Source of the DNA: Anthoceros angustus
Lineage: Eukaryota; Streptophyta; Anthocerotopsida; Anthocerotales; Anthocerotaceae
NCBI GenBank assembly: GCA_010909165.1
Contig: MU008188.1
Location: forward strand, 186,001 to 250,000
DNA: 64,000 nucleotides
Direction of reading: 5' to 3'
Shown: one piece after another, positions 13,440 to 24,193 of the stretch
Layout: the number at the start of each line of letters is the position of its first letter
How positions within the stretch are numbered: the stretch's first letter is position 1
Program-made: the position numbers and the translations under genes
The notes under the pieces: generated by a model
The model's input: only the letters and a program-made list of their open reading frames with translations
Told to the model about the DNA's origin: nothing
Databases searched by the model: none

Positions 13440-14960
13440 GGTGGCTCCCTTCCGCGCGCTAAGTCTGGACCTCAGGGTCCAGTCTCGACTCCGGAGTCCG
13501 GACCTCTAGGCCCGGTCTTCTCTCTGGGGTCCGGACTTCTGGGTCCGGTCTTCTTTCTGGAGTCCGGACCTCAGGGTCCGGACTTGCCTCTGGGGTCCGG
13601 TCTTGTCACTAGAGTCCGGACCTCCGAGTCCGGACCTCAGGGTCCGGTCTTGTCACTAGAGTCTGGACCTCTGAGTCCAGACTTTCTTCAAGAGGCCGGA
13701 CCTCGGGGTCCGTTTTGAGTCCGGACAAAGTCCGGACCTCGGGGCTCGCCCCATTGGACTTATCAATGGCTCACCCCAGGCCCTCTCGTGGTTCCAGGTT
13801 TCCGGATCGCCCTTCTCGGCCTCCCGGGGCCCTCCTCCTCTCCTTCCGTGGTGAGGTGCGGAGTGCTTACCTCAGCGCAGCGCGCCTCCTCCTCGCTCCT
13901 CCTCCTCCTCGCCACTGCTGCGCCGTCATCAAGCAGCGCTCCTAAGGTCCCGTGGCCGTCTTTGTCTCGGCCTTCCTCCTCGCTCCTCCTTGACCCGTAA
14001 GTCCGGACTGGGTCCGGACTTGCCTGGGTCCGGACCTCGTGCCTTGAGAAGCTCCAGCGTGGTAGTAGGCAAAGTCCGAATCGACTTGTTGAATTGCCTC
14101 CTCCACATGGGCCGGAGCACCCGGTACTCCTCCTCCGGAGGTGCTCGGCGGTTAGGCGCGTTGTCCCGCTTCTTTGGATCGTCTCCGCCAGCTCGCCAAG
14201 CTGGCCGGGCGGACTCCATGGCCAAGGCGGCCTCCGACACCTCCTGCAGCCTTTGCCGCCGACGCGCCTCCTCCCTTCGCTGCTGAAGCTCCACCGGTTG
14301 TTGGCCATGGAGCTTCGCTCCCCCTCACGACAAGCAGCCTCTACTCCTCCTCCAGGCTCGTCCCTCCGTTCATCCTTACCCGAGGTCCGCCACTTCCTTC
14401 TCCAGGGCGGTATCTCCGCCTCCTCCGCCTCCTCCGGCTCCTTCTTGACTGGCGACATCCAACTCCTTAGATCGCCGCCATTCTCTTCCGTCTTCAGCGA
14501 GAGCGCTCTATCTCTGCTCAAAGTCTTGGATTCTCCCGTTGGGAATCCGTGTCGTTGTAGTAAGGGGTCCGCTCAGAGTCCGGACTTGCCTGGGTCCGGA
14601 CCTCCTCCGCCTCCTCCGGCTCCTCCTCCGCCGCCTCCTCCTCCTCCACATGGGCCCGGTCTTCTTTCGAGTCCGGACTTGCCTGGGTCCGGACCTCCTC
14701 CTCCTCCGCCGCCTCCTCCTCCTCCTCCACATGGGCCGGAGCACCCGGTACTCCCTCCTCCGGCTCAGAGTCCGGACCTCGGGTCCGGACCTCGGTCCGG
14801 ACCTCGGTCCGGACCTCCTCCGCCGCCTCCTCCGCCTCCCGAGTCCGGACCTCGGGGTCCGTTCCTCTAGTCCGCTCCTCCTCCACATGGGCCCGGCCCA
14901 CAGTCCGGACCTCCTCCGCCTCCTCCTCGCTCCTCCTCCCTTCGCTTGCGAGGTCTTCAA
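13440..14960. repeat. GTCCGGAC palindrome array
   Basis: The 8-base palindrome GTCCGGAC, framed as AGTCCGGACCTC or GGGTCCGGTCTT, recurs several dozen times at 13460-13750 and 14560-14920, with a smaller cluster at 15840-15960. Spacers are CT-rich. The reverse strand reads as repeats of VRT and GPD. It is a complex satellite embedded in the retroelement-like blocks. Confidence 0.9.
13929..14294 (-). pseudogene. coiled-coil retroelement protein fragment, block A
   Basis: The reverse strand encodes MELQQRREEARRRQRLQEV, then ALAMESARPAWR, KKRDNAPNRRAPPEEEYRVL, WRRQFNKSIRTLPTTTLELL. The same protein is present in block B and its RQFNKSIRTL segment reappears at 18124. The downstream sequence runs into the GTCCGGAC array. 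The family is not recognised with certainty. Confidence 0.55.
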
Positions 14961-15878
14961 CCTGCCTCCAAGAGAATGATAGACTCACACAGCCGCTTTC
15001 AACTGCTTTCTTATCTCACGTAGCCGCACTCAACACACATTCATCGCTTTTTTCGACTAACTACGTAACGCGTCACCGACAGTTCGGCGTAAGCGTTTAA
15101 AGACCTGCCGGTCTCAGTATCACTCAAGTTTGTCACTCGTTCCTCTAGTCCGCTCCTCTCACCATTCACACTACACTCATCGTCCTTGAGAAAAACGCGG
15201 TGGTCAAGGCGTCCGGACCTCCTCCGTCGCCTCCGCCAAGCCCGTCCGGCTCTACACGCCTCCCGAGTCCCTCCGCTCACGCCTGGGCCTGCCGACCGCC
15301 GGACGAGCAAGGGTCCTTGATCGCTCTTCCCGCACCCACCACCACGCGTTAGGGTCCGTCACGGGACCTTGATCGCCTCCCGGCATCACCGCCTGTTGAC
15401 TCAGGGACTCACGTTAGCAGAAGGCTACATAAGAGCTTGCAAGGAAACGCGCATCAACACCAAGAGAAAGATACTTTACTAGAGCAACCCTCACTTCTAC
15501 GCCCAAGGTCTCTTTATTACACCCTATTCTGATGGTTAGCCTAATCGCCCCCTACTATTTCCCTTATTCCACCTATCTACGCCTGGCTGGTAGTGGTGTT
15601 GCCCGATTCCGCCTTTTGGCGCTGGCCAAGCCCTAGCCCCGACAATCGCGGCGCTCCAATCGGATGATCCGAGGCGGGCCCCTACCTCTCTCAGAATCAT
15701 CAGCGCGCCGGCTGCTCGACAACGGCGGGTCACCACTAAATCCTCCTCCCCATCCTCTCTTATCTTCTTGGCGAGCCCTTATGCAGTGGGCCCTCCAAGA
15801 GATGGTTCGCTGTGTTGGTGATTGGTGGCTCCCTTCCGCCAAGTCCGGACCTCGGTCCGGACCTCCGAGTCCGGACCT

Positions 15879-16530
15879 CTAGGTCCGGTCTTCTCTGGGT
15901 CCGGACTGGTCCGGTCTTCGAGTCCGGACTGTGGTCCGGACTTGCCTGGGTCCGGACTTCCTCCGGAGGTGCTCGGCCTTGAGAAGCTCCAGCGTGGTAG
16001 TAGGCAAAGTCCGAATCGACTTGTTGAATTGCCTCCTCCACATGGGCCGGAGCACCCGGTACTCCTCCTCCGGAGGTGCTCGGCGGTTAGGCGCGTTGTC
16101 CCGCTTCTTTGGATCGTCTCGTGCGCCATGGCCAAGCCGGGCAGACTCCCTTGATGCCGCCAAGGCGGCCTCCGACACCTCCTGCAGCCTTTGCTGCTGC
16201 TCGACGCGCTCCTCCTCCCTTCGTCGTTGAAGCTCCACCAGTTTGCTGGCCATGGAGCTTCGCTCCCCCTCTGCCTCCCGCAATCGGACAAGCAGCCTCT
16301 ACTCCTCCTCCAGGGCTCTCGTCCCTCCGTTCATCCTTACCCGGAGGTCCGCCACTTCCTTCTCCAGGCGGGCCGGTATCTCCGCCCGGCTCCTGGCTTC
16401 CTCCAGCTCCTTCTTCAGCCTGGCGACATCCAACTCCTTAGATCGCCGCCTATTCTCTTCCGTCTTCAAGCGAAGCTGGAGACGCTCTATCTCCTGCTCA
16501 AAGTCTTGGATTCTCCCGTTGGGAATCCCG
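15879..16530 (-). pseudogene. coiled-coil retroelement protein fragment, block B
   Basis: Going leftward the frames give IQDFEQEIERLQLRLKTEE, then SKELDVARLKKELEEA, MREAEGERSSMASKLVELQR and AAFASRESARLG-like sequence, ending in the same PNRRAPPEEEYRVLRPMWRR block as copy A. Heptad spacing of Leu and Glu/Arg indicates a long coiled coil. At least one frameshift breaks it near 16290. It resembles the non-enzymatic region of a retroelement; no host function can be claimed. Confidence 0.55.
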
Positions 16531-16818
16531 TGTTGCTCCGACGTCTTGGAGTTGCGCCTGTGGTGTCCTTGCCGCCTTCCGGCTCCTGCCGCTTCCTCTT
16601 GCTTTGCACAGGTCCCTTTTTCCCGGTGCTGGCCTCCATTTCTTCTTCACGACGCCTGCTTGCTCCTGCCACTTCGGCCTTGAGTTGTAGCAGCTACCCC
16701 GTCTCCCTCCACCGGTTCGATCACGTCGGTAGTGATCCCGGCCGACCTTAGCGGCTTCCGCCTCTGCGCCGCCTTCACGAGCCTCGGCTTGGTGTTGGTC
16801 TAGCCGAGCCGCCGCCAG

Positions 16819-17175
16819 TTAGGCCCGCCCACGACCCTCCTCCGCCTCTTTTGCGCTTCCTCCCTTCGCTTGCGAGGTCTTCAACCTGCCTCCTCCACCG
16901 CCACTGCTCGCACAAATGAAGGGTCTTGGTCCGCCTGTCAACTGGCCCTCGACCTCCGCCTCGCCTCCGGCGTTTCCCTCCTCGATTCGGGCGAGGGACT
17001 CCGCCTTCTTCTTCGCCTCCTGGGCCGCCTCTACCTGCCCTTGAAGATCCACCATCCTCCGCCGGGTGGCCTCCACTTCTTGGGTCTTCTCCGCTGTTCC
17101 GCAGAGACCCCAAAGCATACCGTCCATGACGGTAGCTAGAACTCGCCGTGTTTCTTCCACGGCCGCCGCTGGCAA
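16819..17175 (-). other. open coiled-coil frame, unrecognised
   Basis: The 118-residue frame has a helical, charged centre (EKTQEVEATRRRMVDLQGQV, AAQEAKKKAESLARIEEG) and a Gly-rich tail. Composition and neighbourhood suggest that it belongs to the same element as the blocks to the left. It may be the upstream part of the coiled-coil protein. Confidence 0.35.
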
Positions 17176-17650
17176 TGCAGAGAAACAAGGGCATGATGTT
17201 CATAGCTGGGGGATGGGCGTGGAGAAGGGTATGGGCGTGGAGTAAGCCCCGAACAATGCCGAGAAACAAGGGCATGATGTTCATAGCTGGGGGATGGGTG
17301 TGGAGAAGGGTATGGGCGTGGAGTAAGCCCCGAACAATGCAGAGAAACAAGGGCATGATGTTCATAGCTGGGAGATGGGGGTGGAGAAAGGGCACGATGT
17401 TTATAACTGGGCTTGGGAGAAACAGCTGCATGATGTTCATAGCTGGGCTGGGGAGAAACAGCTGCATGATGTTTATAGTTGGGCTAGGGAGAAATAGCTG
17501 CATGATGTTTATAGTTGGGGGATGTGCGTGGAGTAACCCCGTAAGACACTAACAACTGGGATGGGCGTGAAGTAATCCCATAGAGCACTAACAATTGGCA
17601 TTTGGGATGGGCGTGGAGTAACCCCATAGGGCACTAACAATTGGCAAGCC
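17165..17650. repeat. compound minisatellite (about 88-base and 38-base units)
   Basis: Three units of about 80-90 bases carry AGAAACAAGGGCATGATGTT and GGTATGGGCGTGGAGTAAG (17174-17400). They pass into four units of about 38 bases with GGGAGAAACAGCTGCATGAT (17405-17520), and then two units of about 43 bases ending in GGGCACTAACAATTGGC. The same family occurs near 54.8 and 56.4 kb. Confidence 0.9.
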
Positions 17651-18360
17651 CACACACAGTGGAGATAGGTCACACCCCATCCTAGCGTTGATCTGTCAGA
17701 AGGACACTTAACTATGGACTTGTATTGAACTCATGTCTGGATGTCACTCGTTGAAAGGCTTGAAAGGAGTACATCATCTCGTACTCATTGAAGGGAGGAC
17801 ATCATCTCGAATTGTAAAGAGTAGAGTAGACCTTATTAATAGGCGAGATGGGAAATCCCATCTACCCTAAAGTCTGAGGAGGAACAACCCAAAAAGGGCT
17901 AATAGTAAAAGGGGAAGTCCTAGTCCTCTCAAATGCCTTTCCCGTAACTACCTACTGCACCAATGATATCGTGATCAGGGATGATGAAGAGCCTACCTAC
18001 CACTAGTGTTGAAGAAGCCGCTAGTTCTGCGTTCATCTCAAATTACACTTTGAGTTTTATTATCTCGAATTGTAAAGAGTAGACCTTATTAATAGGCGAG
18101 ATGGAAATCCCATCTACCCTAAAGTCCGAATCGACTTGTTGAATTGCCTCCTCCGCCTCCAATTCTTGTAGCTGTGATAGGCTTTTGCACACTCCTTAAT
18201 TAACCTAGAGAAGTCCTTGCCCATAGCCCCATGAGTCTCGAGGGCGAGGGGGTCAAGGAAGATGAAGGGCCTACCTACCATTGGTGCCGAAGAAGCCGCT
18301 AGTTCTGCGTTCATCTCAAATTACACTTTGAGTTTTATTATCTCGAATTAGAATTTTAAT
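17650..18360. repeat. direct repeats flanking a retroelement tail
   Basis: Sequence at about 17977-18120 is repeated at about 18258-18360 (GAAGAAGCCGCTAGTTCTGC, CAAATTACACTTTGAGTTTT), and TAATAGGCGAGATGG plus AAATCCCATCTACCCTAAAG occurs at 17838 and 18088. Between them lies the 18124-18314 reverse-strand frame. This may be the 3' end of a retroelement copied twice. Confidence 0.7.
18124..18314 (-). pseudogene. retroelement C-terminal domain fragment
   Basis: The frame contains PFIFLDPLALETHGAMGKDF and SRLIKECAKAYHSYKNW, then RQFNKSIRTL. A PLxxETxGxxG motif is typical of the extreme C-terminus of certain reverse transcriptase polyproteins in plants and algae. A relative lies at 47860-47925 (PLAIETHGVMGK). 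Joining it with RQFNKSIRTL links the coiled-coil blocks at 12.5-16.5 kb to the same element. Confidence 0.5.
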
Positions 18361-18955
18361 ATATAATATAACATATATTTCATTATTTAAACTATTTAAT
18401 TAAATTTATGTTATAAATTATTATAATATGATGATAGTAATGAGCATAAATAAAGTTATTACTGTTGATAAATGTTCCTGCTTGTCACCCGGGTGACCCG
18501 GGTTTGATAGTCGGGAACGGCATATGAATCATAGATCTGAACTTGGGCATCTCACTACCGGAAATTTTTGGATAATTCGACGGGGCTTCCGCGTCTACCT
18601 AGTGGTTTAAATATTTGCCTTTATTGGTTGGACCACGGAGGTACATAACTTGGTAGGGTTTAGAGACGCTTCCGTTTACATAAATTAGACGCTCCCGGCA
18701 CCGGAAGCGGAAGCGGACAGTGAGAGATGATAATACGCGGGGTTTTGACCTTTGTGTAACCGCAGTTTTACAGTGGTGGTGGCGCAGTGAAGGGGGAGAG
18801 GGAGGTAGAGAGAGAGTGTATGTTACGGGACTCGTCACGGGATAGGTGCCAGCGATGCCAGAGAGAGAGAGGGCGAGTGAGGGCGGCGGGACGGGGACCA
18901 GGCCCAGGCCCAGGGGGAGGCCGCCGAAGGCGAGCGGAATAGGGCTGGCCGGGCT
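18361..18955. other. upstream region of GAS41/YAF9
   Basis: A very AT-rich stretch (18361-18470) is followed by GC-rich, purine-rich leader sequence with GAGAGAGA runs at 18795-18880, common in plant 5' leaders. No separate gene is seen. A + frame at 18846 contains the AT-hook-like string RPRGRPPK, but it is out of frame with the gene. Confidence 0.5.
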
Positions 18956-20897
18956 ATGGCCGCCGCTGGCGCTGCCTCTGGCGCAGCGGCAGCCGCAGCC
19001 ACAGCGAGTGCGGCAGCTGCCAGCAATTCTTCTCTGCCTGCTGCGCCTCCGCCCGCCAAGCGCATCAAACGCAAACTCGCCGATCTCTCGCCCGAGGAGG
19101 TGAGCAACCCGAGCTCTTCTCTCTTCCTGCCCTTTCCCTTTTTCCCTTGCCGTTGCCGGGGTTCCCAGGCCCAGGACCAGGGACCAGGGACCACGCCCAG
19201 CCCCAGACCCCGGCCGGGCCCCGCGTCCCCTTCCCCTCACCCCGCCAACCTCCCTCCTGTCCGCTTCTTCCTGTGACCTAATTCTGTCCCGCCCGCTTTC
19301 TTGTTCTCCTCGCCACGCCGCGGCATGTCGGCTAACCTGTGTCTCCGTCCCGGCTTCTGCTGCTGCAGATCAATGAGATCGTGGCCCTGAGGGGGAAAAT
19401 GCCCCAGGCTGTCGTGGGGAAAAAGTTTGGAATTGAGCAGACGGAAGTCAGTGCCATCCAAAGATTTCAGCGGGCTAAAACCGCGCGCCTGCTGGACGAT
19501 CATGAGAAAAAGGTAGCCTTTGTGGCGCCTTCCCAAAGTTTAGGGTTTTGGGGAACCCGAGCCCTTGCTGCATTTTCGTTGCCCAGTTTCGGCTTCTTAG
19601 TTCCGACCTTACTAATTCTGGACTAATTGTGTAGAGTCGTCGGAAGTGTTCAGAACCCTGTGAAAAGAGTGAAGGATGTGGAGTTGACTATCCCCATTGC
19701 GTATGGGACTATATCTTTCTGGCTTGGCAAGAAGGCAGACGAGTATGTGTCTGTCACCCCTTCGTGCTCTCTTGCTGGGATACTGGTTGCGGGCCGTTTT
19801 GCGGTGCCTTTATCGGGTTCAGGTGATTGTTGAGGTTCGAGAGTAATTTTCGGCTCAGGTTTCTCCATTTTTCTCTTGCACCGGATCTGTGCAGGTATCA
19901 TTCCCACAAGTGGACTGTCTATGTCCGGGGCGCTGGCAATGAGGACCTTGGAGTTGTCATTAAGAGGGTCGTCTTTCAGTTGCATCCCAGCTTCAACAAT
20001 CCTACCAGGATCGTGGAGACAGCTCCGTTTGAGCTGACTGAGACCGGGTGGGGCGAGTTTGAGATTGGCATCACCATTATTTTTCATGGTGATGTTGCCG
20101 AAAAACCCATTGAGATGTAGGTCGACTGCTCCATCATTTTTGAGGTGTGAAATGGGTGGGTGGCTTACTGGGATTTCAGCCTTTTCTTGTCTGGGCTTAA
20201 AAGACCGTTTCTTTTGTGCAGGTTTCATCACCTCAAGCTGTATCCGGAGGATGAATCTGGCCCCCAGAATACAAAAAAGCCAGTTGTGGTGGAGGCATAC
20301 GATGAAATAGTTTTCACTGAGCCTGCCGAGGCCTTTTTCAACCGTGTGCATTCGCACCCAGCTGTATTAGTGACTGGACCGGGCTCTGGGGCGTTGAATG
20401 CTGAGATGAACTCAGGTATTTAAATTTCACTGCGCGGATACTATTCCCTAGTCCTTAGCTCATCTGCATTGATCTGCTGCTGTTGAACAGCTATTCTGTA
20501 ACAACGTCTTCTGGAGTTGTAGGGGTTGGGAGTGACAGTGACAAGTCGAAGGGAGACACCAAAGACCATTCATTGGGTCAATGGTTTCTGAAACACGTCG
20601 ATACTGGCGAACTTCCTGTGTTGGCCGCTGCCCGTCAGCAGGTATGCCAGTATGAAGGCCTTTTTCCATCTGTTGACTCTAGTTTCATGGCAGGCTATAG
20701 CAGGAAGCTGTGCGCTTCACCAGTGATGGGCGTTAGTACGACGTGGTTTGGTCAGAAGATTGATGTTCCGCTCTTCCGTCTCTAACCTGTTATTGCCTTG
20801 CGCCATGCACAAGCAGGTGCAGGCCCATATTCAGAAACTGAAGAGGGATCTGCATGCACTTGAGACTGAGGCTGTTAGGTTGAAAGTAAACCGCTGA
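18956..20897 (+). CDS. YAF9: YEATS domain protein, GAS41/YAF9 type, 7 exons
   Basis: Exons are 18956-19099, 19369-19512, 19635-19742, 19895-20116, 20222-20415, 20491-20641 and 20817-20897. Exons 3-5 encode a complete YEATS domain: [81 protein letters not shown]. Exons 6-7 give [13 protein letters not shown] and a C-terminal coiled coil ([20 protein letters not shown]). YAF9/GAS41 proteins read acylated histone H3 and work in SWR1 and NuA4 chromatin complexes. Exons 1-2 encode an Ala-rich leader with a basic KRIKRKL and a helix-rich segment ([20 protein letters not shown]), unusual for the family. The phase does not match at exon 2/3 and again at exon 5/6, see findings. The gene identity is sure, the N-terminus is not. 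Confidence 0.9.
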
Positions 20898-21424
20898 CGG
20901 TGGGTGGGAGATGGAGCATGCTGTTTGTGGTCTTAAATCACGGCGCCTCACCGGTTCTTCAAGTGACCATGCCGACGTACGTAGGACAGATGGTCATTTT
21001 TGGTCTTTGATTTGTCCGCCGCCTGCTGCTCCTGTGTATATTACTTGTAGTTCAGGGATGAACTGTAGAAATTGCAAGAATGGTAAAGGAAGAGGTTTGA
21101 GGAACGTATACCGTCTCATGTCGTGTTGCCGTGAGCGAACTTGCAGGAGGTCTTGCTGTGAGTTGATGACCAGCAAGCATAAAGCGATACCAGAAAATTG
21201 AAGCCCTGCCACTTGGGAAGCTGGTTTTCATAATCTGCATTGTTTTGTCAGTTCCGGATTTGGAACCTGTATTCGTGTATCAGTTATCGGCGGTGAGTCC
21301 GGCCACCGGCGGCGCTGCTGTCAGCGCTACCTGCGAACTATCGACTTTCTCAAATGTCATCGAGTAGGTGGCAATTCCAGCGTCCATCTTTCGGCTTAGG
21401 TCGAACGCTGCACTTGAATAGGCA
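20898..21424. other. 3' flank between YAF9 and the leftward PPR gene
   Basis: The two genes converge here. It should hold both 3' ends. The remains of the lost DYW C-terminus of the PPR gene would be expected at 21280-21424, but no clear match is seen. Confidence 0.4.
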
Positions 21425-24193
21425 CTACGTTCCAGCAAGGAAAACATATGTTTGCAATGAGAGTCGCGAAGCCTTTTGTACTGCGAATATGCACTTGGTG
21501 GCACTGTGAAAATCAAAGCAAAGCCTCAGAAATTTCACAAAGATCATGTGGGCACCCTCCGATGTGTGCACTTTGTTATGGGCAGAAAATTTCTCGCAGT
21601 GCCCGCATACACCGCCTTTCTTCCAATCAGGTATGTCTGCCGGCGATGACAACTCCAGATGTGAGACACACTCGTCTTTCTTCAATTTGGAAAACACTTG
21701 TCTCAGCCTTGCTTCACTCTTAGGATGCTTCTTATCCCCAACCATAAAGCTATGCACTAGTCCTTCCATGCCTGTCCACCAGCTCTGCCCCGGCTCCTTC
21801 CATGCCCTAAATTCTTTTCTCCTGGCCTGCATCTCCTGTGCCTGTTCCCACATCTGCGCACCGGTGTATATGTTCGACATCAACACATACGCTGCCGCAC
21901 CAGTCTTGTCTAGCTTAATTGCTTGGTCAAAAGCATGCCGCCCAATTTCAACGTTGCTCCACTTTCGACAAGCACCCAACAGAGCGTGCCAAAGTGAAGC
22001 ATTTGGAGGTACAGGCATTGTCCTTATCAAACCTAGAGCCTCATCCACGCGGCCTGCACGACCCAGGAGATCCACCATGCACGTGTAATGCTCCACCGTG
22101 GGAGTGATGCTGTAGTGTCTGCTCATACCCGCAAAGTACTCTCTCCCCTCCTTCACAAGACCAGCATGACTGCATGCTGTTAGTATGCTGAGAAAGGTGA
22201 TACCGACTGGGTGCACGCCATCGTCCTTCATTCTCCGAACCAGATTGAAGACCACTTCACTGTCCCCTTTGCTGGTGTAACCAGCAATAAGTGCACTCCA
22301 TGCAAAAACATCTCTTTCCTTTAGCGCATCAAACACTTGCTGTGCATCACCCATGCTCCCGGATTTCCCATACATGTTTATCAGACTGCCAGCTACAAAC
22401 ACATCAGCTTCAAGCCCTTTCCCTTTGATCTGTGCATGTAGCTGCCTTCCTAGATGCAAAGCTGCCAGGTTCCCGCATGCCTGCAGGAGGCTCACGAATG
22501 TGACATTGTCGGGCAGAACAATGCCTTCCTCTTGCATAGCACTGTAAAGACGAAGGGCTTCCTGGCCCATACCTTGCTGGGAATACCCTGATATCATGGC
22601 ATTCCACGTCGCCACATCTTTCTGACATAGTTCGTCAAATACTCTGTGCGCATGGCCCAAGCTACCACACTTTGCATACATGTGCACCAAACTGCTCGCT
22701 ACAAACATATCAGCTTCATGTCCTTGTACCCTAATTTGTGCATGAAGTTGTTTACCATTTTCCAAAGCTATGGTGCCCACAATTGCACATGCCTGTAGAA
22801 GGCGCACAAATGTCACAGAATCGGGCACAATGATCCCTTCTTCTTGCATAGCACCGTAAAGAGAAAGGCATTCCTGGCCCATGCCCTGCTGGGAATATCC
22901 TGCTATCATGGCATTCCACGTCACAACATCTTTCTGACATAGTCCATCAAATACTCTGCGAGCTTCTTCCAGGCTGCCAGACTTTGCATACATGTTCACC
23001 AAACTGTTGGCAACAAACACATCATCTTCATGACCTCGCTCTCTAATCTGCACATGAAGCTGCTTCCCCATTTCCAAGGCTGGAGCGCCCACACTTGCAC
23101 ACGCCTGCAAGAGGCACACAAATGTCACGGGATTGGGTACAGCGATTCCCTCCTCCTGCATACCATTGTAAAGACAAAGGGCTTCCTGGCCCATACCCTG
23201 CTGGGAATACCCTGCTATCATGGCGGTCCATGTCACAACATCTTTGTCAGCAAGCCTGTCAAACACTCTCTGAGCTTCTTCTAAGCTTCCGCACTTAGCA
23301 TACATGTTCACCAAACTGTTCCCTACAAACGCATCCCCTTCATGTCCTCGTTCTCTAATTCGCGCATGAATCCGCTTCCCCGTCTCCAAAGCTGAGGTGC
23401 CCACACTTGCACACGCTTGGAGGAGGCAAACAAATGTTACGGCAGTAGGTACAGAGATGCCTTCTTCTTCCATAGCACTGGAAAGGCGAAGGGCTTCCTG
23501 CCCCATGCCCTGCTGGGAATACCCTGCGAACATTGAATTCCACGTCACCACATCTTTCTGACCAATTCCGTCGAACACTTTTCGAGCGTCTTCCAAGCTG
23601 CCACACTTTGCATACATATCCACCAAGCAATTCCAGACAAATAAATCAGGTTCAACTCCACTGGCCAACACATCTGCATGTACCTGCTGTCCGGTCTCCA
23701 AATCTGATCCCCTTCCACAAGCTTGAAGGGCTGCCACAAACACGTGGCCATCTGGCGTCACACTTGACCTGCGCATCTGATGATATAGCTGTATGGCCTG
23801 TTTGTCCATCCCCCGTTTAACATGCGCAGAAATTATGGAAGACCACATGAAGGCATCTGGTCCCGCAGAGCCATCAAGCACATCCATCGCGTCTTGCAAC
23901 CTGCCATAGGAAGCGTACATCCTCAGAACGTGGTTGCACAAGAATGTGTCCGACTGGTATCCATTTCTCACCGTGAGAGCATGGACGCGGCGACCCAGAA
24001 CGAGGTCCTTCTCCAAAACACATTTCTTCAGCACAGAGTAAAACACGGACTTGGAAATGCAACACTCTGTCTGCACCAGAACTCCCAGAGCCTCAACAGC
24101 CTCACTAAGATTTCCTTCACGACATAGCTTGCTCACGGTGCCAGATGTTATCCTTCCGTATCCTGCAGGCCTGGGGGGGTCTGGATCATCCAT
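21425..24193 (-). CDS. PLS-class PPR protein with a decayed DYW domain
   Basis: The start is the ATG at 24193-24191 (MDDPDPPRPAGYGRITSGTV); the frame is open four codons further but only from a TTG. The protein has 922 residues. After a short leader come about 20 PPR motifs in P-L-S order, with NSLVNMYAKCGSLEEA, DVVTWTAMIAGYSQQGMGQE and VTFVCLLQACASVG recurring. Then come the final motifs (ILTACSHAGLVKEGREYF, CMVDLLGRAGRVDEALGLI), an E region and a PG box (WKEPGQSWW). The DYW region begins normally (VCGHCEKF keeps the zinc His and catalytic Glu) but then loses the family pattern: CxxCH is CFDFH, so one zinc Cys is lost, and the frame ends about 20 residues later without DYW. It may still bind RNA but should not deaminate on its own. 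Its start lies about 240 bases from a pentanucleotide satellite. Confidence 0.9.
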   Translation of the reverse strand: MDDPDPPRPAGYGRITSGTVSKLCREGNLSEAVEALGVLVQTECCISKSVFYSVLKKCVLEKDLVLGRRVHALTVRNGYQSDTFLCNHVLRMYASYGRLQDAMDVLDGSAGPDAFMWSSIISAHVKRGMDKQAIQLYHQMRRSSVTPDGHVFVAALQACGRGSDLETGQQVHADVLASGVEPDLFVWNCLVDMYAKCGSLEDARKVFDGIGQKDVVTWNSMFAGYSQQGMGQEALRLSSAMEEEGISVPTAVTFVCLLQACASVGTSALETGKRIHARIRERGHEGDAFVGNSLVNMYAKCGSLEEAQRVFDRLADKDVVTWTAMIAGYSQQGMGQEALCLYNGMQEEGIAVPNPVTFVCLLQACASVGAPALEMGKQLHVQIRERGHEDDVFVANSLVNMYAKSGSLEEARRVFDGLCQKDVVTWNAMIAGYSQQGMGQECLSLYGAMQEEGIIVPDSVTFVRLLQACAIVGTIALENGKQLHAQIRVQGHEADMFVASSLVHMYAKCGSLGHAHRVFDELCQKDVATWNAMISGYSQQGMGQEALRLYSAMQEEGIVLPDNVTFVSLLQACGNLAALHLGRQLHAQIKGKGLEADVFVAGSLINMYGKSGSMGDAQQVFDALKERDVFAWSALIAGYTSKGDSEVVFNLVRRMKDDGVHPVGITFLSILTACSHAGLVKEGREYFAGMSRHYSITPTVEHYTCMVDLLGRAGRVDEALGLIRTMPVPPNASLWHALLGACRKWSNVEIGRHAFDQAIKLDKTGAAAYVLMSNIYTGAQMWEQAQEMQARRKEFRAWKEPGQSWWTGMEGLVHSFMVGDKKHPKSEARLRQVFSKLKKDECVSHLELSSPADIPDWKKGGVCGHCEKFSAHNKVHTSEGAHMIFVKFLRLCFDFHSATKCIFAVQKASRLSLQTYVFLAGT

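Larger units (their letters stand above)
12567..16530. mobile_element. two degenerate copies of a retroelement-like block
   Basis: Block A (about 12567-14566) and block B (about 14966-16530) share the same order of landmarks: AAGAGAATGATAG, TTTCTTATCTCACGTAG, TTAGGGTCCGTCACGGGACC, GGCGGGCCCCTACCTCTC, then a stretch whose reverse strand encodes a coiled-coil protein. The second block lacks many short pieces of the first. The link to a reverse-transcriptase-type C-terminal domain at 18124-18314 suggests a retrotransposon origin. No LTRs or complete gag or pol were found. Confidence 0.55.

Noticed and set aside
14094-14988. Pro-rich and Arg-rich frames in both strands at 14-15 kb
   Set aside because: They come from the GTCCGGAC array and CCTCCT runs; no domain or codon pattern supports a gene.
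17165-17650. CRISPR-like array
   Set aside because: The repeats are head-to-tail minisatellite units without unique spacers, and the genome is eukaryotic.
18846-19103. AT-hook-like protein (RPRGRPPK) upstream of YAF9
   Set aside because: It is out of frame with the YAF9 exons and overlaps the better-supported exon 1; the GC-rich sequence favours such strings by chance.
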